A DNA stretch of 64,000 bases from Cyclobacteriaceae bacterium (lineage in GTDB: Bacteria; Bacteroidota; Bacteroidia; Cytophagales; Cyclobacteriaceae). The DNA is taken from the NCBI GenBank assembly GCA_019638275.1, contig JAHBUC010000012.1, positions 54,102-118,101 on the forward strand. Direction: 5' to 3'. Positions 46,438 to 55,212 of this stretch are shown in pieces. A program made the translations under genes and the position numbers. A model generated the notes under the pieces. It was not told the DNA's origin. It made no database searches and worked only from the letters and a program-made list of their open reading frames with translations. Position 1 is the first letter of the stretch. Every line of letters starts with the position of its first letter.

Positions 46438-48939
46438 GTGCAGCATGAATTAACCACCGATTCGCGAACCACTTTGTTCGCTGAAGTTTTGTTGCCGGTA
46501 CCGGTACCAAAGCTATTCACGTATCGGGTTCCGTTTGAATGGAATGACATCGCAAGAATTGGCCAACGTGTTATCGTGCAATTTGGTGACCGTAGAATAC
46601 TGACCGGCATCATGGTATCGCTGCACGAAAATCCACCATCGGAATACGAAGCCAAGTACATTCTTGAAATATTAGACGAAGAGGCCATCGTCAGTGCCCA
46701 GCAGCTTACGTTTTACAACTGGATTGCCAACTATTATCTCTGCGCTCCCGGTGAGGTATTAAATGCGGGCCTCCCATCGGGGCTAAAACTTTCCAGTGAA
46801 TCGATGGTACAACTGCACCCGGCCTTCGATTGGGAGACTACGCTCTTCGACTTTTCTGAGAAAGAAACTATGGTTTTAAAACACCTGGCTTCGGGTGCCA
46901 TGAAGTATACCGATATTGCTGCTTTACTGGGCATTAAGAGCATTTACAGCATACTAAAATCATTGGCCGGGAAAGAGTCAATTATTTTATTTGAGGAAGT
47001 AAAGGAGAAGTACAAGCCGAAAAAGGAAAAGTATGTTCGACTACGTGCTGCTTACACCAATCACAAAACATTAGAAGACCTTTTTACCGAACTAAGTACC
47101 AAACCCAAGCAGGAAGCCATACTGCTTAAATACCTGCAGGATGTTCCCGTGCTGCATGATTCTGCAGCAAATAAAGCAGGTACCCGAAAAAGCATTTTAT
47201 CAACTGCTGAATTCTCAACTTCAGCATTGAATACACTTATCAAAAATGGAGTACTGGAAGAATTTGAAATCATTGTTTCACGCTTTGATTTACCAACGGA
47301 AACTGAAATTCCTGATGTTACCCTCAGCGAAGATCAACTGCAAGCCCAGCAAGCCATACTGAAAGAATTGGAAACTCATTCCACGGTTCTGTTTCACGGC
47401 ATAACGGGAAGTGGAAAAACAGAAATTTATGTTAACCTGATCAAAAAGGCATTGGAAAGTGGAACACAGGTACTTTATCTGTTACCAGAAATTGCCTTAA
47501 CAACTCAAATCGTACAACGCCTGCGAAAAATATTTGGTGACAAAATGGGCGTATACCACTCCCGTTTTTCTGACAATGAACGCGTGGAGGTATGGAATGG
47601 TGTATTGAATGGTCATTTCAAGTTTGTGGTTGGCGTACGATCAGCGGTATTTCTGCCCTTTGATAATCTTGGATTGATTATCGTAGATGAAGAGCATGAC
47701 ACCTCCTACAAACAACAGGAACCTGCCCCCCGTTATCATGCACGTGATGCCGCATTGATGATGGCGCACCTGCACCATGCCAAAATTATTCTTGGTTCAG
47801 CCACACCATCAGTCGAGTCATACCATTTAGCCAAAAGTGGGAAGTATGGCTATGTACAATTAAGCAAACGGTATGGTGATGCACACCTGCCACAGATTGT
47901 GCTGGCGGATGTAATGGCCGAAAGGAAGCGCAAGAGCATGAAGGGTGAGTTTACCGGAATTCTGCTGAAGGGTATTGAGTCATCGTTAAAGGAAAAGGAA
48001 CAGGTAATCATATTCCAAAATCGCAGGGGGTACTCGCCTATTCTTCATTGTGAAGATTGCGGATGGATACCCAAATGCATCAACTGTGCTGTAAGCCTTA
48101 CCTACCACCAGTACAAACATGCACTGGTATGTCACTATTGCGGGTACAAGGAACCCATGCCCGGTAGCTGTCCGACTTGTTCATCCACACGGCTGCATAC
48201 GCCCGGCTATGGCACCGAAAAGCTGGAAGAAGAACTGAAACTTCATTTTCCGGAAGCGCATATCCAGCGAATGGACCTGGAGACCACACGCAGTAAAACC
48301 GGGTACGAAACCATCATTGAACAGTTTGAACAAGGTGATACCGACATACTCGTGGGAACGCAAATGGTTACCAAGGGGCTGGATTTTGATAAGGTGAGCC
48401 TGGTGGGTGTTTTTAATGCCGATCGGATGTTACACTTCCCGGATTTCCGCTCTTATGAGCGAGCCTTTCAGCTACTTACACAGGTAAGCGGACGTGCCGG
48501 AAGACGTGAAAAGGTTGGCAAGGTGGTCATTCAAACTTCACGACCTGATCATCCGGTTATACAACATGTTGTTCAACATCGGATGGATGAATTTTACCAA
48601 CAGGAAATTGACGACCGCAGAAATCACCTTTATCCACCTTTTAGTCGGTTGATTGAATTGACGTTAAAACACATCGATAAAAAAACAGTACAGGAAGCGA
48701 TTGCTCAGTTGCATCAATTGATTGTGCAGGAAATAAAAGGCATTCGTGTGTTGGGACCGGGTGAACCTATGGTATCGCGCATCCGGAATCAGTACCTGAT
48801 GAATATGTTGATTAAAATTCCACGCGATTCAGGAAATCTGTCGCAAATCAAAGCAACACTTTCACAGCTTGCTGGAAAAATTCAGGCAGAAAAGGAGTTT
48901 CGCAGCCTGCGAATAATTATGGATGTTGATCCGGTTTAG
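46438..48939 (+). CDS. priA: Primosomal protein N' (replication restart helicase PriA)
   Basis: PriA reloads the replisome at stalled forks. The 833-residue protein starts at GTG and has an N-terminal DNA-binding domain (LFAEVLLPVPVPKLFTYRVP), helicase motifs (FHGITGSGKTEIYVNLIKKA, LIIVDEEHDTSYKQQEPAPR, ILGSATPSVESYHLAK) and a zinc region with CEDCGWIPKCINCA, CHYCGYK and CPTCSS, then VSGRAGRREKVGKVVIQT. All eight Cys appear to be kept. It faces surE, with 11 nt between the stops. Confidence 0.96.
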   Translation: MQHELTTDSRTTLFAEVLLPVPVPKLFTYRVPFEWNDIARIGQRVIVQFGDRRILTGIMVSLHENPPSEYEAKYILEILDEEAIVSAQQLTFYNWIANYYLCAPGEVLNAGLPSGLKLSSESMVQLHPAFDWETTLFDFSEKETMVLKHLASGAMKYTDIAALLGIKSIYSILKSLAGKESIILFEEVKEKYKPKKEKYVRLRAAYTNHKTLEDLFTELSTKPKQEAILLKYLQDVPVLHDSAANKAGTRKSILSTAEFSTSALNTLIKNGVLEEFEIIVSRFDLPTETEIPDVTLSEDQLQAQQAILKELETHSTVLFHGITGSGKTEIYVNLIKKALESGTQVLYLLPEIALTTQIVQRLRKIFGDKMGVYHSRFSDNERVEVWNGVLNGHFKFVVGVRSAVFLPFDNLGLIIVDEEHDTSYKQQEPAPRYHARDAALMMAHLHHAKIILGSATPSVESYHLAKSGKYGYVQLSKRYGDAHLPQIVLADVMAERKRKSMKGEFTGILLKGIESSLKEKEQVIIFQNRRGYSPILHCEDCGWIPKCINCAVSLTYHQYKHALVCHYCGYKEPMPGSCPTCSSTRLHTPGYGTEKLEEELKLHFPEAHIQRMDLETTRSKTGYETIIEQFEQGDTDILVGTQMVTKGLDFDKVSLVGVFNADRMLHFPDFRSYERAFQLLTQVSGRAGRREKVGKVVIQTSRPDHPVIQHVVQHRMDEFYQQEIDDRRNHLYPPFSRLIELTLKHIDKKTVQEAIAQLHQLIVQEIKGIRVLGPGEPMVSRIRNQYLMNMLIKIPRDSGNLSQIKATLSQLAGKIQAEKEFRSLRIIMDVDPV

Positions 48940-48950
48940 TAACCAAATTC

Positions 48951-49730
48951 TTACTGAAGAATATCCCAATCCTCATTCAACACCGGAATGGCCTGATGTG
49001 CAGTGAGGTCAAACTGACAGGGCACTACGGATATATAGTTGTTGGCAATCGCCCACTCATCATTATCCTCGCCCTTATCGAAATTTACAAAGTTGCCGGT
49101 CATCCAGAAATAGCTTCGTCCGTTTGGATCATGGCGTTGCAGAAATTCTTCCACCCACTTGGCGTTTGCCTGGCGGCAGATGCGTACACCTTTGATGGAT
49201 TCGTTACGTTTTGGTGGAAAATTAACATTAAGCGCTACGCCTTTCGGTAATCCCTTTTGTAAAACCTGCTCGGTAATGGATTTGATGTAGTTCTCTGTAT
49301 GTGAAAAATCGGCATCGTGCGAATAATCGCATAACGAAAAACCGATTGAAGGTGTTCCTTCAATCGCCCCTTCAATAGCAGCCGACATGGTACCGGAATA
49401 CAACACACTGATGGAGGTATTACTGCCATGATTCACACCGCTCACCACCACATCCGGCTGGCGTTTGTCTTTCAACACAAAATGTCGCGCCATTTTCACA
49501 CAGTCTGCAGGTGTTCCGGAGCACTCAAAAGCTGTTATTCCTTCAAAGATGTGATTCTTCTCCAACCTCAAGGTCTCCCCCACAGTAATGGCATGCCCCA
49601 TACCCGACTGAGGGCTATCCGGTGCTACAACCAACACCTCTCCAATCTGCCTCATCACATTCACCAGGGTGCGGATACCTTTCGAGGTGATGCCATCATC
49701 GTTGGAAACAAGAATCAAGGGCTTTTTCAT
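48951..49730 (-). CDS. surE: 5'-nucleotidase SurE
   Basis: SurE is a metal-dependent nucleotidase/survival protein acting on nucleoside monophosphates. The 259-residue protein opens ILVSNDDGITSKGIRTLVNV with the conserved DD pair and has VVAPDSPQSGMGHAIT, then FECSGTPADCVKMARHFV and VSGVNHGSNTSISVLYSGTM, all family landmarks. Its upstream region is the AATC-rich repeat tract. Confidence 0.95.
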   Translation of the reverse strand: MKKPLILVSNDDGITSKGIRTLVNVMRQIGEVLVVAPDSPQSGMGHAITVGETLRLEKNHIFEGITAFECSGTPADCVKMARHFVLKDKRQPDVVVSGVNHGSNTSISVLYSGTMSAAIEGAIEGTPSIGFSLCDYSHDADFSHTENYIKSITEQVLQKGLPKGVALNVNFPPKRNESIKGVRICRQANAKWVEEFLQRHDPNGRSYFWMTGNFVNFDKGEDNDEWAIANNYISVVPCQFDLTAHQAIPVLNEDWDILQ

Positions 49731-49834
49731 TTACGATTTTAGATTTATGATTTTTGATTTGTGAGGTGCAATGTAAATACCAGTGATCACAATCTGAAAT
49801 CCAAAATCAGTAATCCGAAATCAGAAATCAAAAA
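49731..49834. repeat. AATC-periodic inverted intergenic tract
   Basis: Two blocks face each other: 49731-49763 (GATTT/GATTTAT spaced every 8-10 nt) and 49791-49832 (AATCTGAAATCCAAAATC and similar). On the minus strand the first reads AAATC at 8-10 nt steps, leading into the surE ATG, and the second is its inverse. The blocks could fold on each other. No coding capacity. Confidence 0.6.
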
Positions 49835-50436
49835 AGCGAATTGTAGAACGCAATAGTACGCGTAAAGTCTGTAGGGTCTTCAATCTTCAATCGGTTTTGT
49901 CGCATGTAACGATCTACTTCATCTGCCCGTCTGCCCATCATGCTCAAAAGCTCTGCCTTTTTACCCATAAATTGATTGATGTTTCCTTTCTCATCCATCA
50001 GGTAAAATCGGTAAACCAGTACCAGTCTTGTGTATGAGCCATAATAATATGGCGAACTGTAGGTACGATACTCAAGCGCTTCGCGTGTAAGCAGTGTCAT
50101 CTTACCATCCACAAGTAACTCAAAAAAAATTGGTGTAAGATAATTGGTGTTACTGGCCGCATAAGGCAGTGCAAAAAAATTCCGGTAACGCTTTTGGGTG
50201 TTATCAAAAATTTCAAAGAAGAGAACTTTGCGAGAAGTATAGGCTACAATATTTTCCCGCTGGTCATTAAACTGTACCAAGTCCTGCTCCAGATCATACT
50301 TCACCAATCCTTTCAAAGTATCACCCGACACCAGAACAATCTTTCCTTCATGCCATAACTCGAAAGGCCATTGCTGAGCCTGAGCGGCAACTGTCAAAAA
50401 ACTGATTACACCTATTATAATTCCTCTTCCAACCAC
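49828..50436 (-). CDS. Secreted conserved hypothetical protein, 202 aa
   Basis: The 202-residue protein has a signal peptide (about 1-20, cleavage near VAAQAQ) and a beta-rich body with WHEGKIVLVSGDTLKGLVKY, TSRKVLFFEIFDNTQKRYRN and LVLVYRFYLMDEKGNINQF. I do not recognise a named domain, but a secreted protein opening with such an edge-strand pattern is common in Cytophagales. It is the last gene of dnaG-ribBA, 8 nt after ribBA, so cotranscription is likely even though its function need not be related. Confidence 0.75.
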   Translation of the reverse strand: MVGRGIIIGVISFLTVAAQAQQWPFELWHEGKIVLVSGDTLKGLVKYDLEQDLVQFNDQRENIVAYTSRKVLFFEIFDNTQKRYRNFFALPYAASNTNYLTPIFFELLVDGKMTLLTREALEYRTYSSPYYYGSYTRLVLVYRFYLMDEKGNINQFMGKKAELLSMMGRRADEVDRYMRQNRLKIEDPTDFTRTIAFYNSLF

Positions 50437-50444
50437 GTCTTTCC

Positions 50445-51662
50445 TTAATGCTTCAAAATCATGTGTCCCAACTTATCACGCTTGGTAGCCAGGTATTTTT
50501 CATTGTGTGGATTCGGCACAATTTCAATTGGCAAATTCTCAACAATTTCCAGGCCATACCCCATCAAACCAACACGCTTCTTAGGGTTATTCGTAATTAA
50601 CCTGATCTTGGTTACATTCAAATCGCGAAGAATCTGAGCACCAACACCATAGTCGCGCTCATCCATATCAAAACCCAGTTGAAGATTGGCTTCTACGGTG
50701 TCCATTCCATCTTCCTGCAATTTGTAGGCGCGTAGCTTGTTCAGCAAACCGATACCGCGGCCCTCCTGCTTCATATACAATACTACACCCTTGCCTTCAC
50801 GCTCAACCATTTCCATGGCATGATGAAGCTGTGGCCCGCAATCACACCGGCACGACCCAAAAATATCACCCGTAACGCACGATGAGTGTACCCGCACCAT
50901 CACAGGCTCATCCTTTTCCCATGTTCCTTTAACCAGCGCCAGGTGTGTTTCCTGTGTATTGGTTTGTTGAAAAGCTATCAATTTAAAATGACCGTGATCG
51001 GTTGGCATATCAACCTCCACATCACGACTAATCAATGATTCTTTCTTAATTCGGTATTCAATCAGATCTTTTATCGAAACAAGCTTGAGCTTAAACCGAT
51101 CGGCTACTTTTTTCAAATCAGGCAGGCGGGCCATGGAGCCATCTTCGTTCATGATCTCCACCAAAACGCCACCTGGCTTAAATCCAGCCAGTCTTGCAAA
51201 ATCAATAGTAGCTTCTGTATGCCCAGCCCTGCGCAATACACCACCACGCTTGGCGCGAAGTGGAAAAATATGACCGGGCCGGCCCAGATCTTCCGGCTTT
51301 GTTTCCGGATCAACCAACGCACGAATGGTTTTGAAACGGTCGTGTGCCGAAATGCCGGTGGTACAACCGTGACCGATCAGGTCAACCGAAACTGTGAAGG
51401 GCGTTTCGAATGTAGCCGTGTTCTTGCCCACCATCAGGTCGAGCTTCAATTCATCACAACGGTCTTCGATCAGGGAAGCGCAGATCAATCCGCGACCATG
51501 CGTGGCCATGAAGTTTATGATTTCAGGAGTTACGCACTCCGCTGCACAGATAAAGTCGCCTTCATTTTCGCGGTCTTCATCATCCACCACAACGATGACT
51601 TTGCCATTTTTAATATCCTCAATGGCCTCTTCGATGGTGTCCAGTTTAATTTTTTCGCTCAT
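50445..51662 (-). CDS. ribBA: Bifunctional DHBP synthase / GTP cyclohydrolase II
   Basis: The 405-residue protein fuses RibB (about 1-205), with [31 protein letters not shown] and [16 protein letters not shown], and RibA (about 206-405), with the zinc Cys cluster in [20 protein letters not shown] and [19 protein letters not shown]. It starts two branches of riboflavin synthesis: 3,4-dihydroxy-2-butanone 4-phosphate from ribulose 5-phosphate, and the pyrimidine from GTP. Both halves keep the landmark residues. It is 22 nt after dnaG. No FMN riboswitch is seen upstream. Confidence 0.96.
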   Translation of the reverse strand: MSEKIKLDTIEEAIEDIKNGKVIVVVDDEDRENEGDFICAAECVTPEIINFMATHGRGLICASLIEDRCDELKLDLMVGKNTATFETPFTVSVDLIGHGCTTGISAHDRFKTIRALVDPETKPEDLGRPGHIFPLRAKRGGVLRRAGHTEATIDFARLAGFKPGGVLVEIMNEDGSMARLPDLKKVADRFKLKLVSIKDLIEYRIKKESLISRDVEVDMPTDHGHFKLIAFQQTNTQETHLALVKGTWEKDEPVMVRVHSSCVTGDIFGSCRCDCGPQLHHAMEMVEREGKGVVLYMKQEGRGIGLLNKLRAYKLQEDGMDTVEANLQLGFDMDERDYGVGAQILRDLNVTKIRLITNNPKKRVGLMGYGLEIVENLPIEIVPNPHNEKYLATKRDKLGHMILKH

Positions 51663-51684
51663 AAATTCGTCAGCACAATAAACA

Positions 51685-53631
51685 TTATTGATCTTGAAAT
51701 TGTTTCAAATTCGGCAATACTATTCTTCCCAGCTCGGATGCGATGGCATTCTTGAAGCCATCAATCCTTGTTTGTATCACCAGTAATTCATCCTGTTCTT
51801 TTTTCGTTGTCGCTTCCTTGATCTTTTGAAGATTATCGTTCACCATCTTCAATACGATACCAAGTTTCAACTGCATAATGACTTTGTGTGCCGAATGTTC
51901 CACGGCATACTCATCCCCAATATAGATATGGTGTTTTTTCCAGCCTTCGCTGATATAATACTTTTGAACCAAGAACCCCGAAATATAGGAGGCATCTTCC
52001 TGCGGAATTGCTTTTAGGAAAGTATCCGGCTTCATCGAATTGCCTTTCGTTACTTCTACTTTGTAGTGATCAACAATTTCCTGATGAATTGGTACCTGAA
52101 AATCAACATCCTGTGATTCTCTAAAAAGGTATTCGTAGGCATATTCATCGTCAGACGCCTTGAGGTGGCCCAGGTTAATCAATACTTTGATGAACTCTTT
52201 CTCAAAAAGTGAGAGCGACTCCTCAACCGATAATAAAAATGATTTTGAAAGCGTGTGCACCTCCGCGAGTGAAGTACTGAGCACATCCTCGGCAACCCGT
52301 CTCTGATCTGCTTTTGCTTCATTGACCTTTCCTGCCAATAGAATTTTCTTAACCTCAATGCTTAAGATCGATAAAGGAACCTCCAGTTTCTTGCTACACT
52401 CCTGCAAATAAACAGTCCGTTTCAGTGGGTCAGGTATTGCAGTGATTGAAGTAACAATATCCCTGATCAGCTCAGCCTTTTTGATCGGATCTTTTGCAGC
52501 ATCTGCTGAGTATAATTCAATCTTGAACGAAATAAAATCTTTGGTGTGCGCTTTCAGGTACTCCTGAAATTTTGAGCTACCCAGTTTTTTTGAATAGCTG
52601 TCGGGGTCTTCTCCATCCGGCAACAACACCACGCGCACATTCAATCCGCCTTTCAGTACCAGATCAATACCGCGCAACGCAGCTTTGATACCGGCCGCAT
52701 CACCATCAAATAAAACCGTTACATTTTCAGTGAACCTGCGCATCAGGCGAATCTGCTCTTCGGTTAAAGCCGTGCCCGAAGAAGCTACTACGTTTTCAAT
52801 TCCAGAAAGATGAAGCGAGATAACATCCGTGTACCCTTCCACCAGATAACAGAAATCGTATTTACGGATTTCATTCTTGGCCTGATACAAGCCATACAGT
52901 ACCTGGCTCTTGTGGTAGATGTCGGTCTCCGGTGAGTTGATATACTTCGGTTGATCTTTTTCTTTGGTGAGGATACGCGCACCGAAGGCCACCACTTTTC
53001 CGGATAGGTTGTGCACCGGGAATATTACTCGCCCGCGAAAGCGGTCATATACTTTCTCTTCTTTTTTGATGATCAGCCCAGCCTTTTCTAAAACAGCTTC
53101 ACTGAAACCGCGCTTCAAGGCAGCATCGTGAAGATGTCGCCATTCATTCAGGCTATACCCGAGTTCGAACTTCTCCAGAATGCGATCGTTAAATCCTCGC
53201 TCGCGGAAATAACTCAGTCCGATGCTCTTACCCTCGTCATGCTCGTGCAGAGTCTCTTTAAAATAATCCTTTGCGAACTGCATGACAATATACAGGCTAT
53301 CGCGCTCGCTCTGAGCAGCAAGGTCTTCAGGTGTACGGTCGTCTTCCCTGATTTCAACCCCGTATTTCTTTGCCAGGTATTTCAGGGCCTCCACATAGCT
53401 CATGCCCTCGTGCTCCATCACGAAGGTGATGCCATCACCCCCTTTGCCGCTGCTGAAATCCTTGAAAATGCCTTTGGAAGGAACCACGTAAAAAGAAGGC
53501 GTTTTTTCGTTGGTAAACGGGCTTAATGCCTTGTAATTCTGCCCCGACCGCTTCAGGGAAACAAAGTCGCTGACCACATCTACGATATCGATGCGGTTGC
53601 GGATTTCATCTATGGTTTGGCGGGAGATCAA
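51685..53631 (-). CDS. dnaG: DNA primase DnaG, without zinc ligands
   Basis: The 648-residue protein makes RNA primers at the replication fork. The N-terminal segment aligns with the CHC2 zinc ribbon ([20 protein letters not shown] and [15 protein letters not shown]), but all four ligands are gone: Ser37, Thr40, Asp58 and Ser61 replace Cys, His, Cys, Cys. The TOPRIM centre ([40 protein letters not shown]) is complete, and a C-terminal DnaB-binding region follows. The fold probably persists without metal, a change known to me from other Bacteroidota such as Flavobacteriia. A clear -7 box precedes it. Confidence 0.95.
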   Translation of the reverse strand: MISRQTIDEIRNRIDIVDVVSDFVSLKRSGQNYKALSPFTNEKTPSFYVVPSKGIFKDFSSGKGGDGITFVMEHEGMSYVEALKYLAKKYGVEIREDDRTPEDLAAQSERDSLYIVMQFAKDYFKETLHEHDEGKSIGLSYFRERGFNDRILEKFELGYSLNEWRHLHDAALKRGFSEAVLEKAGLIIKKEEKVYDRFRGRVIFPVHNLSGKVVAFGARILTKEKDQPKYINSPETDIYHKSQVLYGLYQAKNEIRKYDFCYLVEGYTDVISLHLSGIENVVASSGTALTEEQIRLMRRFTENVTVLFDGDAAGIKAALRGIDLVLKGGLNVRVVLLPDGEDPDSYSKKLGSSKFQEYLKAHTKDFISFKIELYSADAAKDPIKKAELIRDIVTSITAIPDPLKRTVYLQECSKKLEVPLSILSIEVKKILLAGKVNEAKADQRRVAEDVLSTSLAEVHTLSKSFLLSVEESLSLFEKEFIKVLINLGHLKASDDEYAYEYLFRESQDVDFQVPIHQEIVDHYKVEVTKGNSMKPDTFLKAIPQEDASYISGFLVQKYYISEGWKKHHIYIGDEYAVEHSAHKVIMQLKLGIVLKMVNDNLQKIKEATTKKEQDELLVIQTRIDGFKNAIASELGRIVLPNLKQFQDQ

Positions 53632-53649
53632 AATTCTTGATTAGGGCTA

Positions 53650-53657
53650 CAAAGATA
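53650..53657 (-). promoter_or_regulatory. -7 promoter box of dnaG
   Basis: On the minus strand TATCTTTG matches TAnnTTTG exactly. The start would be near 53644, leaving about 13 nt before the dnaG ATG. No -33 box is apparent. Confidence 0.55.
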
Positions 53658-53750
53658 GGTTTTCCATACCTAAAAATGAGGCCCAAAACCATCAGCAATT
53701 AAGTTTTGTTTTAGGTTCTGACAGGCCTAAATTCGCCCAAATTTCAAGAC

Positions 53751-54845
53751 ATGAAGCTGACCGAGAACGACATTATCCAAGCCCTCTCCACCGTTAACGA
53801 CCCTGACCTGAAGCGCGATCTGGTGAGCCTGGGGATGATTAAAGATGTGTCAGTTTCGGATAAAGGTGTTGCTTTTACCGTTGTACTCACCACTCCGGCC
53901 TGTCCGCTGAAAGAGATGATCCGGCAAGATTGTCTGGATGCCGTTGAAAAGGTGGTCGGTAAAGACACACCCATCGACATTACCATAACTTCTTCAGTTA
54001 CATCCACACGGAACAATGCGCCACTCCTTCCGCAGGTAAAAAACATTATCGCCATCGCTTCCGGTAAAGGTGGTGTGGGCAAATCTACCGTTACCAGTAA
54101 CCTGGCTGTTGCGCTTGCACAGCAAGGCGCTAAAGTAGGGTTAATTGATGCTGATATTTATGGCCCCTCCATACCCACCATGTTCAACTGTGAGTTTGAA
54201 CAACCTGAAGTGAAGGAGATCAACGGCAAAACCATGATCATTCCACTGGAGCAATATGGTGTTAAGCTTATGTCGATTGGATTTTTAACACCACCCGACA
54301 GCGCAGTGGTGTGGCGGGGACCGATGGCCAGTGCTGCCTTGAAACAGTTCTTCAGCGAGACTGTGTGGGACGACCTCGATTACTTGTTGATCGACCTACC
54401 TCCCGGAACAAGTGATATTCACCTGACGTTGGTACAAACCGTTCCGGTTACCGGTGCCGTTATTGTTACCACACCACAAAAGGTAGCGATTGCCGATGCC
54501 AACAAAGGCCTGGCTATGTTCCGCCAACCACAGATCAATGTGCCCATACTGGGCATTATTGAGAATATGGCGTACTTCACTCCGGAAGAATTGCCCGATA
54601 ACAAGTATTACATTTTCGGGAAAGATGGGGGCAAGAACTTATCGGAGAAATATGATGTTCCCCTGCTTGGACAAGTTCCGCTGGTGCAGGGCATTCGCGA
54701 AAGCGGTGACTCTGGTTTACCTGCCGTGATGAAGGAAGGTGCTACAGCCGATGCATTCCGCACGTTAGCTGAATCACTGGCACGACAAATTGCCATTAGA
54801 AATGCTAACTTAGCGGAAACAAAACGGGTTGAACTGAAAGTTTAA
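53751..54845 (+). CDS. Mrp/ApbC family iron-sulfur carrier ATPase
   Basis: A 364-residue protein with an N-terminal DUF59/MIP18-like domain (about 1-90, VNDPDLKRDLVSLGMIKDVS) and a P-loop ATPase domain: IIAIASGKGGVGKSTVTSNL, LIDADIYGPSIPTMF, LIDLPPGTSDIHLTLVQTVP. These proteins bind and deliver iron-sulfur clusters. The C-terminal CxxC that usually ligates the cluster is absent here; ENMAYFTPEELPDNKYYIFG stands at its place, so any cluster must be held in another way. It overlaps the NifU-like gene by one base. Confidence 0.94.
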   Translation: MKLTENDIIQALSTVNDPDLKRDLVSLGMIKDVSVSDKGVAFTVVLTTPACPLKEMIRQDCLDAVEKVVGKDTPIDITITSSVTSTRNNAPLLPQVKNIIAIASGKGGVGKSTVTSNLAVALAQQGAKVGLIDADIYGPSIPTMFNCEFEQPEVKEINGKTMIIPLEQYGVKLMSIGFLTPPDSAVVWRGPMASAALKQFFSETVWDDLDYLLIDLPPGTSDIHLTLVQTVPVTGAVIVTTPQKVAIADANKGLAMFRQPQINVPILGIIENMAYFTPEELPDNKYYIFGKDGGKNLSEKYDVPLLGQVPLVQGIRESGDSGLPAVMKEGATADAFRTLAESLARQIAIRNANLAETKRVELKV

Positions 54846-55099
54846 TGAATACACTCACCGATCTTACACAACGCATTGAAGCTTCATTGGATACAATCCG
54901 TCCATACCTGGAAGCAGACGGAGGCAATGTAAAAATTCAGCAGGTTACGGATGATCACATTGTAAAGCTGGAGTTCCTTGGCGCTTGCGGTTCGTGCCCC
55001 ATGTCGACTATGACATTTAAAGCGGGCGTTGAAGAAGCTATAAAAAGAGCGGTGCCTGAGATTAAGGGCATTGAGGTGGTTAACCTTACGACTTCCTAA
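54845..55099 (+). CDS. NifU-like C-terminal domain protein
   Basis: An 84-residue protein formed by the NifU C-terminal (NFU) domain, with PYLEADGGNVKIQQV and the CxxC in GACGSCPMSTMTFKAGVEEA, which binds iron-sulfur clusters as scaffold or carrier. Its ATG overlaps the TAA of mrp (TAATG), so the two are coupled and probably cooperate, the NFU providing the CxxC that Mrp lacks. The family match is clear. Confidence 0.93.
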   Translation: MNTLTDLTQRIEASLDTIRPYLEADGGNVKIQQVTDDHIVKLEFLGACGSCPMSTMTFKAGVEEAIKRAVPEIKGIEVVNLTTS

Positions 55100-55192
55100 T
55101 ATTCCTAATAATATTAGGTGATGGGACTTCGGTGTTAGTCCTCCAGTCCTAAGCCCCTAAGCCCATATTCCAAAATTCCGGTTACGAATTAC

Positions 55193-55200
55193 TATCTTTG
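55193..55200 (+). promoter_or_regulatory. -7 promoter box of the M43 metalloprotease gene
   Basis: TATCTTTG matches TAnnTTTG exactly and includes the TTG at 55198, so that TTG cannot be the start codon. The start point would be near 55206. Confidence 0.6.
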
Positions 55201-55212
55201 GCTGATATAGCT

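Noticed and set aside
50437..51700. FMN riboswitch before ribBA
   Set aside because: Only 22 nt separate ribBA from dnaG and no RFN-element pattern is seen.
55100..55140. CCTAAT-AAT-ATTAGG palindrome after the NifU-like gene as a terminator
   Set aside because: The stem is only 6 A/T-rich base pairs and no T-run follows.
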